Origin: Phycisphaerae bacterium
GTDB taxonomy: Bacteria; Planctomycetota; Phycisphaerae; Sedimentisphaerales; Anaerobacaceae
DNA: 64,000 bases
Assembly: GCA_017993835.1 (NCBI GenBank)
Contig: JAGOLX010000022.1
Location: 25,175-89,174, forward strand
Direction: 5' to 3'
The position numbers were made by a program, and so were the translations under genes. Shown here piece by piece: positions 18,310 through 26,546 of the stretch. The notes below the pieces were generated by a model. That model made no database searches and was not told where the DNA came from. It saw only the letters and a program-made list of their open reading frames with translations. Within the stretch, counting starts at the first letter, position 1. Each line of letters begins with the position of its first letter.

Positions 18310-18346
18310 CAGGGGAATTCGCCTCGCAGCCCTGCGCGATTAGCCC

Positions 18347-19018
18347 TCAGAACTCGTTGTCGGCCGGCCCTTGGATCCCCGCCGGGTTCCCGTAGGCCAC
18401 GACGCGGTCCGGCAAATCCCGCACGACCACGGATCCCGCGCCGACCAGAGTGGCGTCCCCAATAGTCAGCTTGTCTCGCAGCGTGGAGCCAATGCCGATC
18501 CAGCTTCTCGCTCCAATGCGGGTCCGTCCTCCGATGGAAACGCCTGGACAGATGTGCGTGCCGTCGCCCACCGTACACTCATGACACACGATCGCGCCGC
18601 TGTTCACAATACAGGCGCTGCCAATACGGCAAGCCGCGGAGATAATCGCGCCGGGCATGACAACCGTTCCCTCTCCGACCACGGCCGTCGACACAACAAC
18701 GGCCGACGCGTGGACGAGCGTGGGCAGTGCGAAGCCCATGGCCCGAACGCGCGTCGCCACCGCCAGTCGCCCCGAGCAATGCCCGAATCCCAAGGCAATA
18801 TGGAGAATCCCTTGGGACTTCATCCAGTCCAAGGCTTCCTCTCCACCGAGAATCGTGCTGTCGCAGAACGCCTCGCCCTTGCGCGATGGGTTCACATTGT
18901 CGATGAACCCTGCGATCTCGTACGGGCTGTGCTGTCGCACGATCTCGGCCACAACGAGTGCGTGCCCTGATGCGCCCCAAATGACCAAGGGTACTGTGGT
19001 CGTACTACGAATCGTCAT
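18347..19018 (-). CDS. NeuD/PglD-like sugar O- or N-acyltransferase
   Basis: 223 aa, the usual size of NeuD-family enzymes, which acylate a nucleotide-linked or free amino sugar with acetyl-CoA. The N-terminal Rossmann-like part has VIWGASGHALVVAEI (residues about 12-26). The C-terminal left-handed beta helix has hexapeptide repeats (VGEGTVVMPGA, IGSACIVNSGAIVCHECTVG, THICPGVSIGG, IGDATLVGAGSVV). The catalytic His of this group is probably the one in IVCHECTVG. It stands alone between ThuA and the zinc-ribbon gene; a role in surface polysaccharide synthesis is likely, together with the nucleotide-sugar dehydrogenase at 21380. Confidence 0.87.
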   Translation of the reverse strand: MTIRSTTTVPLVIWGASGHALVVAEIVRQHSPYEIAGFIDNVNPSRKGEAFCDSTILGGEEALDWMKSQGILHIALGFGHCSGRLAVATRVRAMGFALPTLVHASAVVVSTAVVGEGTVVMPGAIISAACRIGSACIVNSGAIVCHECTVGDGTHICPGVSIGGRTRIGARSWIGIGSTLRDKLTIGDATLVGAGSVVVRDLPDRVVAYGNPAGIQGPADNEF

Positions 19019-19221
19019 AGCTCACTGTCCCTGTATCTGCATCAGCTCCTCGCTCGGGATCATCCCAAGGGCCCGATCCGACTCCGTGGAGAGGATCGGT
19101 GGGATTCTACAGGTCCCGGATTGTCGTGTCCAGTTCCTGCACAGGTTAATCTGTGACGGCAAATGGTCGATAACCAACTGGACGAATTCGGCCATACTGT
19201 ACTGAATCGAAGGAACAAGTC

Positions 19222-19584
19222 GTGGAGACAATGCTGCTGGAACCGAGGAGTTGTGCCTCGCAAAGCAAGAAGTGCCCCTTCTGTGCGGAGGACATCCAGT
19301 CGGAGGCGATCAAATGCCGTTTTTGTGGCGAATTCCTGGATCACCCGCACCCATCGCGGCGGGGGTCGAAATGGTACTTTTCCACCTCGGCGGTGGTCAT
19401 GGCGGTCCTCTGTCTTGGGCCGTTCGCCCTGCCGCTGGTCTGGCTCAATCCACGCTATCGAATGGTGTCCAAACTGCTTGCGACAGTATGCATCCTCGGC
19501 CTGACCGTCGGTCTGTGCTACCTCACGATGAACACGTATGCGAGACTCACCGAGCAGATCCGGGCCCTGGGTACAGGCGGATGA
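19222..19584 (+). CDS. Zinc-ribbon protein with two membrane segments
   Basis: 120 aa. The start is GTG 19222 (AAGGAAC upstream) or the in-frame ATG 19231. A zinc ribbon KCPFCAEDI...IKCRFCGEFLD (residues about 17-40) has the two C-x2-C knuckles of many small bacterial membrane proteins. Two hydrophobic segments follow (about 55-74 and 82-103). Cytoplasmic ribbon, membrane-anchored tail. Function unknown. Confidence 0.78.
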   Translation: METMLLEPRSCASQSKKCPFCAEDIQSEAIKCRFCGEFLDHPHPSRRGSKWYFSTSAVVMAVLCLGPFALPLVWLNPRYRMVSKLLATVCILGLTVGLCYLTMNTYARLTEQIRALGTGG

Positions 19585-19732
19585 TCGCCCGAGTGGCTGT
19601 GTCCGGCGTGTGTGCACTCCGGGAGCAGTAGAGGTCCTTCTCGTTCGTAACTGCTTACCCTCCAAATGTTTGCGACCATTCTGGGTCGTCCCCCGTTATC
19701 GGCATATCCCCGTTCGCCAGCGGACGATGGAC

Positions 19733-19761
19733 TTGCAGAAACTCCGCTGGTGGTGTAGAGT
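19733..19761 (+). promoter_or_regulatory. Possible promoter of the tRNA-Ser gene
   Basis: TTGCAG (19733-19738), 17-base spacer, TAGAGT (19756-19761), about 64 bases before the mature tRNA 5' end. Confidence 0.45.
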
Positions 19762-19824
19762 AGCAGCAGGCTCGCCGGGGGCGGGGCCTCCAGTGCGTCG
19801 CCGGCATCCCCGGTAGTCCAGAAT

Positions 19825-19909
19825 GGAGCAGTGGCCGAGTGGCTTAAGGCGACGGTCTTGAAAACCGTTGTGTCGAAAGGCACCGGGGGTTCGAATCCCT
19901 CCTGCTCCG
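19825..19909 (+). tRNA. tRNA-Ser (anticodon UGA)
   Basis: 85 nt. Acceptor arms GGAGCAG (19825-19831) and CTGCTCC (19902-19908) pair perfectly, with discriminator G. The anticodon stem ACGGT/ACCGT encloses CTTGAAA with anticodon TGA at 19859-19861. A long variable arm (GTGTCG...GGCAC) typical of serine tRNAs and the T-loop GGTTCGAATCC are present. CCA is not encoded. Confidence 0.96.
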
Positions 19910-19970
19910 ATCGCGGGACAGCACAAGTGCAGGCAGCCGCAAAATGTGCGATTGAATCTGCAAAAAAGAC

Positions 19971-20000
19971 TTGACATCGGATCGCACCACTCGCTATACT
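19971..20000 (+). promoter_or_regulatory. Strong sigma70-like promoter with long leader
   Basis: TTGACA (19971-19976), 18-base spacer, TATACT (19995-20000). The -35 is perfect. The next start codon is 274 bases further on, so the transcript would carry a leader of about 265 nt. Confidence 0.65.
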
Positions 20001-20273
20001 AGGGGCGCTTCAGGGAGGAGGTCCAAGTAACCTGGGGCTGGCACAAGGGATTGCGCGTGTAGGTGGGTTCACGGTCTGCACTCGGATTCTTCGTGTCGAG
20101 CCGCTGCTAAGGCGGGCAGCGTTCATCGAGAAAACGTAAGAGCCAGTTGCTGAGCCCAGAGCAAGAAGGAGATTGCTGCGAGGCCCAGACGCTGGGGCGG
20201 GAGAAATTGTCGAAGTGGCCAGGCTTCGAACGTAGAAAATCGTGTTTTGTGGAATCGAAGGTGAGGTGAAGAA
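20001..20273 (+). other. Long 5' leader or unassigned small RNA
   Basis: No ORF. The stretch begins after a strong promoter and ends at the ribosome site (GAAGGTGAGGTGAAG) of the PEP-CTERM gene. Possible stems include GCTGC/GCAGC around 20102-20120. I could not match it to a known riboswitch, 6S RNA or tmRNA. It may hold a cis-regulatory structure or a separate small RNA. Confidence 0.35.
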
Positions 20274-20978
20274 ATGAAGAAGACAAGTGTGTGTGTTCTA
20301 TTGGCCTGTCTCTTGATGGCCAGTTCCGCGGCGGCGACCCCGGCGGTCTCCGTGAAACGGAACGTTGGGTACTTTGCCGGGGATGGCGGGGAGTTCACTC
20401 TCACGCCCAATTCAGAGCTCGCGGCATTGCTGGGGAGTGCCGCGAAGTTCGGGAGCTTCTGCCTGGAGATAGAGGAGCCCGTCGGCTCCAAAGGCCAGAA
20501 GTACAACGTCGAGATCAACGACGAGGCGCTGGGCGGTGGCACCATCACGGACGAGCCGCTGGGCGATGAGGGCGGCGATACACTGAACGATCTGACTGCC
20601 TACCTGTACTCCGAGTTCCGTGCCGGCACATTGGCAGGCTACAACTACGTGGCTGGCGATGATCGGGCGGCCTCAGCAGGAGCCCTGCAGAACGTGGTCT
20701 GGTATCTCGAAGACGAGGCCGGAATGACCTGGACCCCCGACGATGGGTCGCTCGAGGATCAGTTCTACAAGAACGCCTCGGATGCCGTCGCAGCAGGCTG
20801 GACCAATGACGGCAGCGTTGTTGTCCTGAACCTGTACACGGTGAATGTGGATGGCTCGATCACTCCGAATCAGAGCATGATCGGACTCATCCCGACGATT
20901 CCGGCTCCGGGCGCCATTGTCCTCTGTGCTCTGGGCAGTTGCGTCGTAGGTTTCCTCCGACGGCGCCACATGATGTAA
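20274..20978 (+). CDS. Secreted protein with PEP-CTERM-type sorting signal (234 aa)
   Basis: A signal peptide (hydrophobic residues about 6-21, ending SSAAATP) leads into an acidic extracellular domain with an ALQNVVWYLEDE segment, similar to the Thioester/choice-of-anchor type domains seen in surface PEP-CTERM proteins. The C-terminus TIPAPGAIVLCALGS plus a hydrophobic stretch and FLRRRHMM is the planctomycete PEP-CTERM form. A strong promoter, long leader and clear terminator suggest a single, well-expressed gene. Function otherwise unknown. Confidence 0.85.
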   Translation: MKKTSVCVLLACLLMASSAAATPAVSVKRNVGYFAGDGGEFTLTPNSELAALLGSAAKFGSFCLEIEEPVGSKGQKYNVEINDEALGGGTITDEPLGDEGGDTLNDLTAYLYSEFRAGTLAGYNYVAGDDRAASAGALQNVVWYLEDEAGMTWTPDDGSLEDQFYKNASDAVAAGWTNDGSVVVLNLYTVNVDGSITPNQSMIGLIPTIPAPGAIVLCALGSCVVGFLRRRHMM

Positions 20979-21005
20979 AACCCGCTTCACAGGGATGATT
21001 GCCAC

Positions 21006-21039
21006 AGGGCTGCGAGAACTCTTGCAGCCCTTTCCTTTT
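21006..21039 (+). terminator. Rho-independent terminator of the PEP-CTERM gene
   Basis: Stem AGGGCTGC (21006-21013) pairs with GCAGCCCT (21024-21031) around a 10-base loop, followed by a T-rich run to 21039. It lies 27 bases after the stop codon. Confidence 0.85.
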
Positions 21040-21379
21040 GTACGTGCTGGGCAGTTGCCCGTCGGTACCCAACCCCACCACGCGGATCGCATGCGGCACG
21101 AACCGGCGCGGGACATCCGAAGGCAGACGGCCGACCGTCCCTCGGAGCGGCATCTGTGTCCCTCATCTGCTGCAGAGTTGCTCCCATATCACCTTTACGG
21201 TTCAAGCACATACCCCGTATTGCCGATTCATTTTGACCGGGTGCGTCTGGTCGAAGAAAGGTCTTGCGAAGGGCCGCCCGGTTGCTAAACTCGTGGCATC
21301 CGTCCGGTCAGGGCCGACGTCGCCGGCCTGTCCAGGGCGGAGGGGCCCGACAATCAACGCGATCTGTGAGGAAAAGAGA
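21040..21379 (+). other. Intergenic stretch before the nucleotide-sugar dehydrogenase
   Basis: No gene is supported, although the dehydrogenase frame is open upstream to 20999. A weak promoter candidate is at 21264-21291; I see nothing else. Confidence 0.4.
21264..21291 (+). promoter_or_regulatory. Possible promoter of the nucleotide-sugar dehydrogenase
   Basis: TTGCGA (21264-21269), 16-base spacer, TAAACT (21286-21291), about 80 bases before the ATG at 21380. Confidence 0.35.
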
Positions 21380-23029
21380 ATGAACGAGCATTCTGTCAGT
21401 CCGTCCGGGGAGAGATTTCCGCTGCCGCAGCCACAGGAGTACGCGGCCGAACTCCAACGTTTGGAATCGCTGACCCAGGCGGCCAGGCACGAAGGCAAGG
21501 AGATCGTCGTCGTCATGGGCGTCGGGTTCGTCGGCGCGGTCATGGCCGCGATTGTCGCCGACACCCTGGACAAGAAGACAGGCAAGCCCGGCAAGTTCGT
21601 CATTGGCTGCCAGAGGCCCAGCCCCCGCAGCTTCTGGAAGATCCCGATGCTCAATCGCGGCGAGTCACCCGTCAAGGCGGAGGACCCCCACGTCGATCCC
21701 ATGATCGCCCGCTGCGTCAAGGACAAGAAGACGCTGGTGGCCACGTACAACAGCGACTGCCTGAGGCTGGCCGACTGCGTGGTCGTGGACGTCCAGTGCG
21801 ACTACAGCAAACAGGAACTGGGCAACATGCGAACCGGCGAGGCCGAGATGGCCGCACTGGAGGCCACGATGCGGACGATCGGCGAGAAGATCGATCCGAG
21901 GTGCCTCGTGCTCATCGAGACGACGGTCGCCCCCGGTACGACGGAATTCGTCGCCTGGCCGATCATGAAGAAGGCTTTCGCGGCGCGCGGTCTCAAGTCG
22001 GTGCCGCTGCTGAGCCACAGCTTCGAGCGGGTCATGCCCGGGCGGGAATACGTATCGAGCATCCGTGACTTCTGGCGGGTCTGCTCCGGCTGCACCCCGG
22101 AGGCCCGCGACCGCGTCGTCAAGTTCCTCACCGAGGTGCTCAACACCGAGAAGTTCCCCCTGACGGTCATGGACCGTCCCATCGAGTCGGAGACGACCAA
22201 GATCGTCGAGAACTCGTACCGCGCGACGATCCTGGCGTTCCTGAATGAGTGGAGCATCTTCGCGGAGCGCAACGGCGTCGACCTGACCAAGGTGATCAAG
22301 GCCATCAAGGTCCGACCCACGCACAGCAACATGATCTTCCCCGGCCCCGGCGTCGGCGGCTACTGCCTGCCCAAGGACGGCGGCCTGGGCTACTGGGCCT
22401 ACAAGCATATCCTCGGCTTCGAGGACGGCGACGACGTGTTCAAAATCACGCCGACCGCCATCGACATCAACGACACGCGAGGACTTCACGTCGCGGAACT
22501 GACCCGTGACGCCCTTCGCAACATGGGCCGCTACATCGCGGGCGCCGAGGTCCTCATCTGCGGCGCCAGCTATCGCCAGGATGTCGGCGACACCCGCTAC
22601 AGCGGCAGCGAGATGGTCGTTCGCAAGCTCACCGAGATGGGTGCCGAGATGCGGGTCCACGACCCCTATGTGGACCACTGGTACGAACTGGAACAGCAGG
22701 ACGTCTATCCCTCGCCCGGCAGTTCCTGGTCGCGGTTCTTCCGCAATCAAGGCCACCTGACGAACCTGACCGTTCAGAAGGACCTCGCCAAAGCGATCTA
22801 CGGCGCCGAGGCCGTCATCCTGGCGGTTCCACACGAGCCCTACCTGGCGCTCCAGCCCGACCAGGTCGTCCAGTGGGCCGGCGCGCCGCTGGCGGTGATC
22901 GACTGCTTCGGCATTCTGTCGGATGATAAGATCCGGCGCTACTTCGAGCTGGGCTGCGAGGTCAAAGCCCTCGGGCGAGGCCACATCCAGAGAATCAAGA
23001 AGGAAGTGAAAGGCGCCTGTGCAGGCTGA
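21380..23029 (+). CDS. Nucleotide-sugar dehydrogenase (UDP-glucose/UDP-ManNAc dehydrogenase family)
   Basis: These enzymes oxidise the C6 hydroxyl of a nucleotide-linked sugar to a carboxylate with two NAD+. ATG at 21380 is preceded by GAGGAAAAG. Motifs are the NAD-binding GVGFVG (residues 47-52), ETTVAPGTTE (180-189), ETTKIVENSYRATILAFLNEW, and the catalytic Cys329 in GPGVGGYCLPKD. 549 aa is longer than the usual 430-450; extra residues lie at the N-terminus and near residues 450-480 (YPSPGSSWSRFFRNQG). The substrate cannot be fixed; with the NeuD-like gene it suggests capsule or exopolysaccharide precursor synthesis. Confidence 0.88.
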   Translation: MNEHSVSPSGERFPLPQPQEYAAELQRLESLTQAARHEGKEIVVVMGVGFVGAVMAAIVADTLDKKTGKPGKFVIGCQRPSPRSFWKIPMLNRGESPVKAEDPHVDPMIARCVKDKKTLVATYNSDCLRLADCVVVDVQCDYSKQELGNMRTGEAEMAALEATMRTIGEKIDPRCLVLIETTVAPGTTEFVAWPIMKKAFAARGLKSVPLLSHSFERVMPGREYVSSIRDFWRVCSGCTPEARDRVVKFLTEVLNTEKFPLTVMDRPIESETTKIVENSYRATILAFLNEWSIFAERNGVDLTKVIKAIKVRPTHSNMIFPGPGVGGYCLPKDGGLGYWAYKHILGFEDGDDVFKITPTAIDINDTRGLHVAELTRDALRNMGRYIAGAEVLICGASYRQDVGDTRYSGSEMVVRKLTEMGAEMRVHDPYVDHWYELEQQDVYPSPGSSWSRFFRNQGHLTNLTVQKDLAKAIYGAEAVILAVPHEPYLALQPDQVVQWAGAPLAVIDCFGILSDDKIRRYFELGCEVKALGRGHIQRIKKEVKGACAG

Positions 23030-23092
23030 CCTGCCCGCCAAACGAAAGACGCCACACCCGGCATCCGCCTGCCGGGAACGATACGTCATTGA

Positions 23093-23132
23093 CAGGCCCG
23101 GACGGCAATTTATCGATTGCCGTCCGGGCCTG
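23093..23132. repeat. Perfect 17-bp inverted repeat upstream of the small gene
   Basis: CAGGCCCGGACGGCAAT (23093-23109) is followed by TTATCG and its exact complement (23116-23132). No T-run follows, so it is a poor terminator. The right arm overlaps the candidate -35 of the promoter at 23117-23146. Confidence 0.7.
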
Positions 23133-23146
23133 CCGTATTCTATACT
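23117..23146 (+). promoter_or_regulatory. Possible promoter of the 23163 gene, inside a palindrome
   Basis: TTGCCG (23117-23122), 18-base spacer, TATACT (23141-23146). Transcription would start about 10 bases before the ATG, near the GGAGGTG ribosome site. Confidence 0.4.
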
Positions 23147-23162
23147 TTGCCTGGAGGTGCTC

Positions 23163-23372
23163 ATGAAGACCTTCTGGCAGCACGCAAATGGCAAGGTATA
23201 CGCAGTCGAAAGCGACACTTTCGGACGGATCATTGGAGCCGCCGGTCCCTTCGAGATCGACGAACTCCGCGATCCGGACGAATACACGTACCGGTGTGGC
23301 CTGGTTGGCTGGCTCAATCGGGCCATGATGCAGCACACACTCCACCGAATCAACCCCCTCCCACACCGGTGA
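23163..23372 (+). CDS. Small conserved-looking protein (69 aa), function unknown
   Basis: ATG at 23163 follows CTGGAGGTGCTC, a strong ribosome site. The protein is soluble, with no signal peptide. A strand-rich start (FWQHANGKVYAVESDTFGRI) is followed by a short helix (GWLNRAMMQHTLHRIN). Dedicated promoter, palindrome and terminator around it support a real gene. No family recognised. Confidence 0.65.
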   Translation: MKTFWQHANGKVYAVESDTFGRIIGAAGPFEIDELRDPDEYTYRCGLVGWLNRAMMQHTLHRINPLPHR

Positions 23373-23389
23373 CGGCGCCCCTCCACAAT

Positions 23390-23415
23390 AAAAGTGCATG
23401 ATCTCGCACTTTTTT
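23390..23415 (+). terminator. Rho-independent terminator after the small gene
   Basis: AAAAGTGC (23390-23397) pairs with GCACTTTT (23406-23413) and the T-run continues to 23415. The A-tract makes it likely to work in both directions. Confidence 0.8.
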
Positions 23416-23416
23416 C

Positions 23417-23444
23417 TGGACAAACCACACCGGACACGTATACT
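23417..23444 (+). promoter_or_regulatory. Promoter of the 23691 gene, with about 240-base leader
   Basis: TGGACA (23417-23422), 16-base spacer, TATACT (23439-23444). The stretch 23445-23690 before the ATG holds no gene and no structure I can name. Confidence 0.5.
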
Positions 23445-23690
23445 GGACTCTGTTGGCTGGCGGGATAGTCAGCATTGAGTTGGCGACGTGACATAACAGC
23501 GAGAAGAACGCCACGAACAGGCTCGTGCGATGAAGCCGTTCTGTGGATGCGTGACCGTGTCGGCAGATGATTGATCTGGTGGACGCCTGCTGGACGAACA
23601 GGCCAGGCAGGTTGGGCGATGGGTGTGTGCCCACCGCTCGCTGGCAGCCACGCGACCCTGTGAAGGGACAGAAAGAAGGAGGGACACCCC

Positions 23691-24968
23691 ATGTCCAGAT
23701 TGCATCTTGCACCTGCAATCCTCGTCGTTATCCTGTCGTCGTCGGCGACGGCCGAAGTGCAGGTCAATGTCCGAACCAGCGACGCCCAGGCCAATTGCGC
23801 GATCGCCCTGGATCCAAACGGAGGCGCCCTGGTCGTCTGGAGCAGCTACTATTCCACACCCGGGCGGTCTCATGACATCCTCGCCCGCAGGCTCGACGCG
23901 ACCGGCGTCCCTGTAGGCGACGAGTCTATCGTGAACACCATCGACGAGGGGAGCCAAACGGAACCCGCCGTGGCCACGGATCCCCAGGGTCGTCTTGCCG
24001 TGGTCTGGCAAGGCGCCGGGACCCAGGAGGATGTCTTCTCAAGGCTGTACGACTCCCAAGGGATTCCCCTTACAGACGATCTGCTCGTCAATCTGGCGAC
24101 TGCGGGCCGACAGCTCTATCCGTGCATCACAACGGGCGACGCCGGCATCTTCCTGGTCGCCTGGGAGAGTCGAGAAACCGTCGCAGACCAAGACCATGCC
24201 TTTGTATACGCCCATCGCTTCGACCTGAACGGCGCCGGCCTTGGCGGCGACATTCTCGTCGATCCCAACAAGTACGATTGCCGCTATCCGGATGTCGCCA
24301 TGGATGCTCGCGGCAACTTCGCTGTGGTGTGGATGCGCGACAGGTCGATCCACCCGATCATGGCCAGACTGTTCGATCCAAACGGCGCCCCACGCACCGA
24401 TGTCTTCACAGTCAATGCGACGAGCGTCGCCTCCGTCACGCGTCCATCCGTTGCGATGAACGCGCGTGGATACTTCGTCATTGCCTGGGACGGCGATCCA
24501 AACGCAGCGGCCCAGGACGATATTCACGCGAGGTTCTACGATCCGAGCGGGATCCCCAGGGGCGAGCCATTCGTCGTCAATACGACCCGCGCCGGCGCCC
24601 AGCAGTGGCCACAGGCGGCAATCAACGATGCCAACGAATTCGTCATCGTCTGGGAGCACGACAGCGATGATCCGAATACAGCCACCAATGTCTTCGCTCG
24701 TCGCTTTGACGCGGATGGCCAGCCCATGGGCGAAGAGACCCGGCTCAATGCCCATACGCTAGACAAACAGCGGTATGCGGATGTCGCGATGACTGCCGAT
24801 GGCTCCTTCTTCGCTGTCTGGGAAAGCAACAACCAGGATGGCTCCGGCTACGGCGTCTTCGCCCACTTCGAGCCGCCGGCGGACCCCAACGAATCCATGA
24901 TGGATGCGGACGCCTTCCAGGCCGTCCCGGACGAGTCTCTGGAATCCCCAGGTAACTGTCGGCCCTGA
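23691..24968 (+). CDS. Secreted beta-propeller-like repeat protein (425 aa)
   Basis: AGAAGGAGGG precedes the ATG. A signal peptide ends near SSATAEV. The body has about seven repeats of 50-55 residues with the pattern P-x-VA-x-D-x2-G-x-[FL]-VVVW...D-I-x-AR-x-[FY]-D-x2-G-x4-G-x3-VN (examples PAVATDPQGRLAVVWQG, PDVAMDARGNFAVVWMR, PSVAMNARGYFVIAWDG). This suggests a beta-propeller or similar solenoid exposed outside. No sorting signal is visible at the acidic C-terminus. Ligand unknown. Confidence 0.82.
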   Translation: MSRLHLAPAILVVILSSSATAEVQVNVRTSDAQANCAIALDPNGGALVVWSSYYSTPGRSHDILARRLDATGVPVGDESIVNTIDEGSQTEPAVATDPQGRLAVVWQGAGTQEDVFSRLYDSQGIPLTDDLLVNLATAGRQLYPCITTGDAGIFLVAWESRETVADQDHAFVYAHRFDLNGAGLGGDILVDPNKYDCRYPDVAMDARGNFAVVWMRDRSIHPIMARLFDPNGAPRTDVFTVNATSVASVTRPSVAMNARGYFVIAWDGDPNAAAQDDIHARFYDPSGIPRGEPFVVNTTRAGAQQWPQAAINDANEFVIVWEHDSDDPNTATNVFARRFDADGQPMGEETRLNAHTLDKQRYADVAMTADGSFFAVWESNNQDGSGYGVFAHFEPPADPNESMMDADAFQAVPDESLESPGNCRP

Positions 24969-25072
24969 CGACGCAGTTCCTTCAGACCTCGCTTGGCGGC
25001 GACAGCATCTGTTGTTCCTCTGAGAACTCACACCTCCAAGTCGTCGTCCCGTGCCGGGCACACCAAAAGAAA

Positions 25073-25146
25073 AGGACATCGTGAGCCCGGCCCGCTCGTG
25101 CAGAGTCCTGAAACGACTCCTCACAGCGGCGTGCTCACGATGTCCT
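25073..25146. repeat. 14-bp perfect inverted repeat in a gene-free stretch
   Basis: AGGACATCGTGAGC (25073-25086) and its exact complement (25133-25146) enclose 46 bases that contain a second small stem (GAGTC/GACTC). It lies in the 313-base stretch 24969-25281 between two convergent genes. No T-run follows. I see no gene in that stretch. Confidence 0.55.
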
Positions 25147-25281
25147 GTACTATTCGCGCTGCTTTCGACTGACGCGGGGCAATCACGCGGATACGTCACA
25201 AGGGCCGAGAGTGACGATCCTGCGACGACCGGCGCGTCGTGTCATCCCAGGCGAGGTTCGCACCAAGCCTGACTCATCGGC

Positions 25282-26331
25282 TTACTCCTCGACGGGAACC
25301 AGGGTGCCGAACAGTTGGATTTCGGCAATCTGCATCGAGTTGTCCGTGGCGTCCTTCACGGTCTCAAAGATGACCTTGTAGGAGGCGAAGGGCTCCGCCT
25401 GGTTGGCGACGACGTACACCAGACCCGCCGTGAAGCGTTCAGCGGGCAGTGCCAGCGTGCCGCCGCAAATCAGCGTCCAGTTCTCGCTGAGGCCGTCGCC
25501 ATTGTCCGGGGTGACGATCACATCGTTGGTGCCGTAGATCATCCAGACGACCGGGTCGCGCTGCGGATGATCGTTGGCGGTCGTGATCTGGAAGCTGTCG
25601 AGCATGGAGGGACCGACCAGCGGGGTGACGATGAAGCCCGAGTCATCCTCGCCGAAGTTGAGGTACTTGGTGTTCACGTCGCCATCGATGCACTTGGCCG
25701 GGGCTTCATTCGCCGGATACCGGCTCTGCCAACCCTGCTCGACCGCGAGGATGGCGTTGCCGACCGCCAGGACGTTGCCGCCCACGGCATCGGGCAGCGG
25801 GTAGAATGCCACGTCGGCGATCTGCATTGAGCTGGCGCCCTTCGTCGTCGGGAAGAGCATCTTGAAGGACGTGTAGACCTCGAAGCTCTCGAACGAGACC
25901 ACCGGGCCGACCGTCAGCCGCTCTGCAGGCAGCGCGATGGTGCCCGAGGCGATGAGCGTCCAGTTCTCGGCCGTCCCTGTGCTGTTGTCGGCGCTGGTGA
26001 TCGCATCGTTGGTCCCGTAGAGCTCCCACGTGGCGGGGTCACGAGTCTCTGAATCGTTGGCGGTAGTGATGACGAAGCTCTGCACCATGATGCCTTGCGC
26101 GGGCGTGACGATGAAGCCGCTGCCGGGTCCGCCGCCGTTGAAGTACTTGGTGGCCGAACTGCCATCCAGGATGTTGGCGGGCGACTCGGCCGCCGGGTAG
26201 CTGCTGCTCGAAACCAGCCCGTCGGAATCGACCGCGATCAGGAGATCATTGGGACCCAGGATAGCCTCTCCGAACACCGGACTGGCCATCACCGACGCCG
26301 CCAGAAGAACAAGAATCATTCCGCGTCTCAT
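25282..26331 (-). CDS. Secreted protein with two discoidin (F5/8 C)-like domains
   Basis: 349 aa. ATG at 26331 is preceded by GGAGGTG. A signal peptide (residues about 5-21, ending VFGEA) is followed by two clearly homologous domains of about 155 residues: YPAAESPANILDGSSATKYFN...DPATWELYGTNDAI...SSMQIADVAFY and YPANEAPAKCIDGDVNTKYLN...DPVVWMIYGTNDVI...NSMQIAEIQLF. The pattern is that of galactose-binding/discoidin-like sugar-binding modules. It ends in LVPVEE; no transmembrane tail is present. A surface or secreted glycan-binding role is inferred. Confidence 0.83.
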   Translation of the reverse strand: MRRGMILVLLAASVMASPVFGEAILGPNDLLIAVDSDGLVSSSSYPAAESPANILDGSSATKYFNGGGPGSGFIVTPAQGIMVQSFVITTANDSETRDPATWELYGTNDAITSADNSTGTAENWTLIASGTIALPAERLTVGPVVSFESFEVYTSFKMLFPTTKGASSMQIADVAFYPLPDAVGGNVLAVGNAILAVEQGWQSRYPANEAPAKCIDGDVNTKYLNFGEDDSGFIVTPLVGPSMLDSFQITTANDHPQRDPVVWMIYGTNDVIVTPDNGDGLSENWTLICGGTLALPAERFTAGLVYVVANQAEPFASYKVIFETVKDATDNSMQIAEIQLFGTLVPVEE

Positions 26332-26450
26332 TGTGGTACACCTCCATCTTTCCAATTTTCTCTTCTTCAGGACCAGCACACCTCATCCATGACATGCACT
26401 GTCCCCACACTGCCACACCTCGGAGCCTACGATCCATAGCTTCTGGCTTT

Positions 26451-26479
26451 AGTATAGGGTCCGCCATATACGGCGTCAA
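26451..26479 (-). promoter_or_regulatory. Promoter of the discoidin-like gene
   Basis: Minus strand TTGACG (26479-26474), 17-base spacer, TATACT (26456-26451). The leader would be about 110 nt. Confidence 0.65.
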
Positions 26480-26517
26480 GCCAAATCCCCGAATAGCCCA
26501 GTTCCTCCATTTTTTCA

Positions 26518-26546
26518 TTGACAATGGCCGCCGGGCGTCCTACAAT
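26518..26546 (+). promoter_or_regulatory. Promoter of the RCC1/LRR gene
   Basis: TTGACA (26518-26523), 17-base spacer, TACAAT (26541-26546). Confidence 0.65.

Noticed and set aside
20001..20273. Considered 6S RNA or tmRNA
   Set aside because: No tmRNA tag ORF or tRNA-like end, and I could not fold a convincing 6S-type open bubble by eye.
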